A stretch of DNA of 64,000 nt from Diadema setosum (lineage: Eukaryota > Echinodermata > Echinoidea > Diadematoida > Diadematidae), in the NCBI RefSeq assembly GCF_964275005.1, contig NC_092702.1, forward strand, positions 2,617,501 to 2,681,500, in the 5' to 3' direction. Each line of letters begins with the position of its first letter. Within the stretch, counting starts at the first letter, position 1. Under the pieces are notes generated by a model. It worked only from the letters and a program-made list of their open reading frames with translations. It did not search any database and was not told the DNA's origin. Below are positions 61,848 to 64,000 of the stretch, piece after piece. Both the position numbers and the translations under genes were made by a program.

Positions 61848-62717
61848 GGTATGATATCGTCGTCAACCTACGGACAATCATAACAGATACAGAGGTGCAG
61901 CGACATCGCAGACGACAGCGTTTATCGGTACAAAAACAAACGATAGATCGGCCTCCTTTGACTCCTGCCGATGACGAAATACTCATTCAGCGATCAGCGC
62001 GGGGGATCTATTCCGGTGTTACCATCTACGGTAGATAACACTCACGGGCAAATTATGACTCCAACGAAAATGAGATGACTCTATGACAGTCTCAGAATTC
62101 TTTCAACGTTTACAAGAAGTCTACACGAATGTTAATTATGACACTATATCTTTGAATCATTATCCCTTATTTTGATAATCCAAAACTATTCTTTGCAGCA
62201 ACAGACACAATGGGATGGTTGAAGAAGACATGAGAAATTCATAGACAGTGCATACATGACGCTTTGGGACAGGAATTTGTTACGTAAATCCCCAAAAGAA
62301 AAGTAATGAGATGATGTGAAAAAAAAAACAACAACAGGCAAACAGAATGATGAACAACAAACAACAGATACAATATTTGAAGTATAAATGAGACGGTTAT
62401 AAAAAAAGCATTTTGTTATTTCAGACAGAATTTGTCATGTAAATCCCCCAAAATAAAAGTGACCGGAGGGAGCAAAACACGGAACATTGGACAGTAAAAA
62501 AAAAAAAATAAGCATGAATGATCAGTGGGCGTAATGGACCTTTACATGAATAATGCACCAACACGCAGGTACAAAGGGCAATTCATTGAAAGCGTTCGCG
62601 TCCATCCACACGTCAACACACTTAATGTTTGATTACCTCCTGACGAATACGAACATGCATATTCACGATCGACATTAAAAACAAAAATTGAATGCTGCAG
62701 ATGGCAGCGCTAACTTT

Positions 62718-62920
62718 GGGCCTCAATTCATTTACATTGATCGTACGATTGATCTTACGATTGATGGGATTCAATAAAGTTACGCTCGATCTGCTTTATT
62801 ATGTGCTTTAAATCAATCGCGTCTTTACGAAACAGTCTTACGATCAGTATTGATCTTACGCTCAATTCACCGAGTTATGCTCAATAAATCAAACGTAAGA
62901 TCGATCACAACAAAGGCCCC
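62718..62920. mobile_element. Fold-back with GGGCC ends and GATCTTACGATTGAT arms
   Basis: GGGCCTCAATTCATT at the left faces AACAAAGGCCCC at the right. Both arms hold degenerate TTACGATTGATC / GATCAATCGTAA units. It lies about 870 bp upstream of the bHLH start codon. Confidence 0.6.
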
Positions 62921-62929
62921 TAATAATTT

Positions 62930-64000
62930 CCAAAGCTCATTGCTACACTAAGAACCATCATCGAGTACAATATTAACAGTTTACTGTGTACTGCCTATAC
63001 TTACAAGTTTTAGAGTCAGTCTCGAATACCCTTCGAAGTAGCCGCAGCGAGGAGCTGCTAGAATACACACGCTTGTTGGATACAGAGATTGAAATGAACC
63101 CCACACCTCATCCTACCAAGACGTCATCTCTCTATAGTGACCCCTCCAGCAACGCATCCCTACCCGGGCTTTCTTTTCCCTCTACAGTTCGTAACCTTGT
63201 CTATGGTGTAAGTGGTGTCCTGCTAGTTTCTCATTGACCTTGGTGTTTAGCTCCAAGGTGAAATACAGCCAGGCAAATTATATAGAGGAGAAAGGGTGGA
63301 AGGACGGGGTGGGGGTAATGCTAGGAGCGGAAAGAGGCTATACTTCTGATGTCACAAAATAACTCAGAGAATTATCCAGCGATTAAAATGGGAGAAAAGA
63401 GGGCTAGAAATTGCCTTCCGGTGAAATATCGTTTCTTTTTCTCGCCAACACACTGCCAAGCCTTGAGGCCACAAGTCAAAGCCATTGCACTATTTCGCTA
63501 CGCTGAGCGCGTTTGCAGGTTAGCGGTAATAGGCGAGATTATGATATTTATTTCCTATATGGTGGATATAGTGAAGTTCAGACGAATTGCCGAGTGAGTT
63601 AGCGAGGGGCGTGAGCGAGTGAGATGATTCCCTCCCGATGCCTCGGGGCGTGTTGAGGGTTGATTGATGGGTTAGCTTGTCGAGCAGCAAAATTGCCGTC
63701 TGAGCATAGGCCCTTATGTACGAGTTACTTCTCCCCTTAGTTCTTTTATGTGCAGAGTGCCTACAAGAAGAAATACAAATAGCCTTTAATGTAGTCATTT
63801 GAAACTGCACATCTTGTCAGACACAAACTAGAAGTATATAATAACCCCATGCATGTGTTTGATGTTTGCATTTGCGTTTGGATCTTAAATGATTTCAAAG
63901 AAATGCGGTAAGGCGGCAAACGTCGAGATTCGTTATTACAAAAAGAAGACCACGTGAATAAAATAATATTATCACTTTATATGTGACAGGGATTCAACCA
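62930..64000. other. Upstream of the bHLH gene, no recognisable gene
   Basis: A plus-strand frame at 62986-63237 (83 codons, Ser/Pro-rich, starting in TACTTACAAG) has no known family and no supporting splice or promoter signal. The rest has no coding character. Confidence 0.35.

Overview
The window looks like nuclear DNA of a marine invertebrate, most likely a deuterostome and possibly an echinoderm. It is AT-rich, with intron-rich genes having GT-AG junctions, many LINE 3' ends with short tandem-repeat tails, tRNA-derived repeats, dozens of (TA)n and (CA)n microsatellites and many fold-back (inverted-repeat) elements. The species assignment is inference. I see no rRNA, intact tRNA gene, CRISPR array, retrovirus-like or Polinton-like element.

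Host genes occupy a small part of the sequence and all lie on the minus strand. The centrepiece is a tandem array of three diverged Rab-family small GTPase genes (closest by motif to Rab24 and the Rab5 group): copy 1 at 6363-20564, copy 2 at 30326-38758 and copy 3 at 45326-51244. Each has six coding exons with the same phases and nearly the same sizes (45, 77-80, 82-86, 72-75, 217 and a variable last exon). Copy 2 is intact and canonical at the catalytic glutamine. Copy 3 has an open frame of 202 codons but altered switch I and switch II. Copy 1 has His in place of the catalytic Gln, a frame conflict at the exon 2/3 junction and a shortened tail. A GGGAAAACCC decamer (Rel/Dorsal-like) lies 112-127 bp upstream of all three start codons. 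Copies 2 and 3 also share introns and about 1.3-1.7 kb of upstream DNA, so the array arose by segmental duplication. This lets elements present in one copy be compared with the empty site in the other.

Downstream on the same strand, 56948-61847 encodes a three-exon class A bHLH transcription factor of 350 aa with a His/Gln-rich N-terminus, Mesp-like in loop length and second helix, with family placement uncertain.

The rest is largely mobile DNA. It holds a 5'-truncated L1-like LINE (608-4090), six to eight CR1/L2-type LINE fragments, and two piggyBac-like non-autonomous elements with TTAA duplications and G-tract hairpins. There is also a 164-bp element with a 9-bp target duplication, a 357-bp TTAA palindrome, two fold-backs whose arms are tRNA-like, and several fold-backs whose arms are built from degenerate short repeats. 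A pair of direct repeats of about 1 kb lies in intron 2 of copy 1 (exon 3 is at 9315-9400). Regions 21465-23400, 25500-28200, 40440-42870 and 62930-64000 contain nothing I can assign beyond small repeats.
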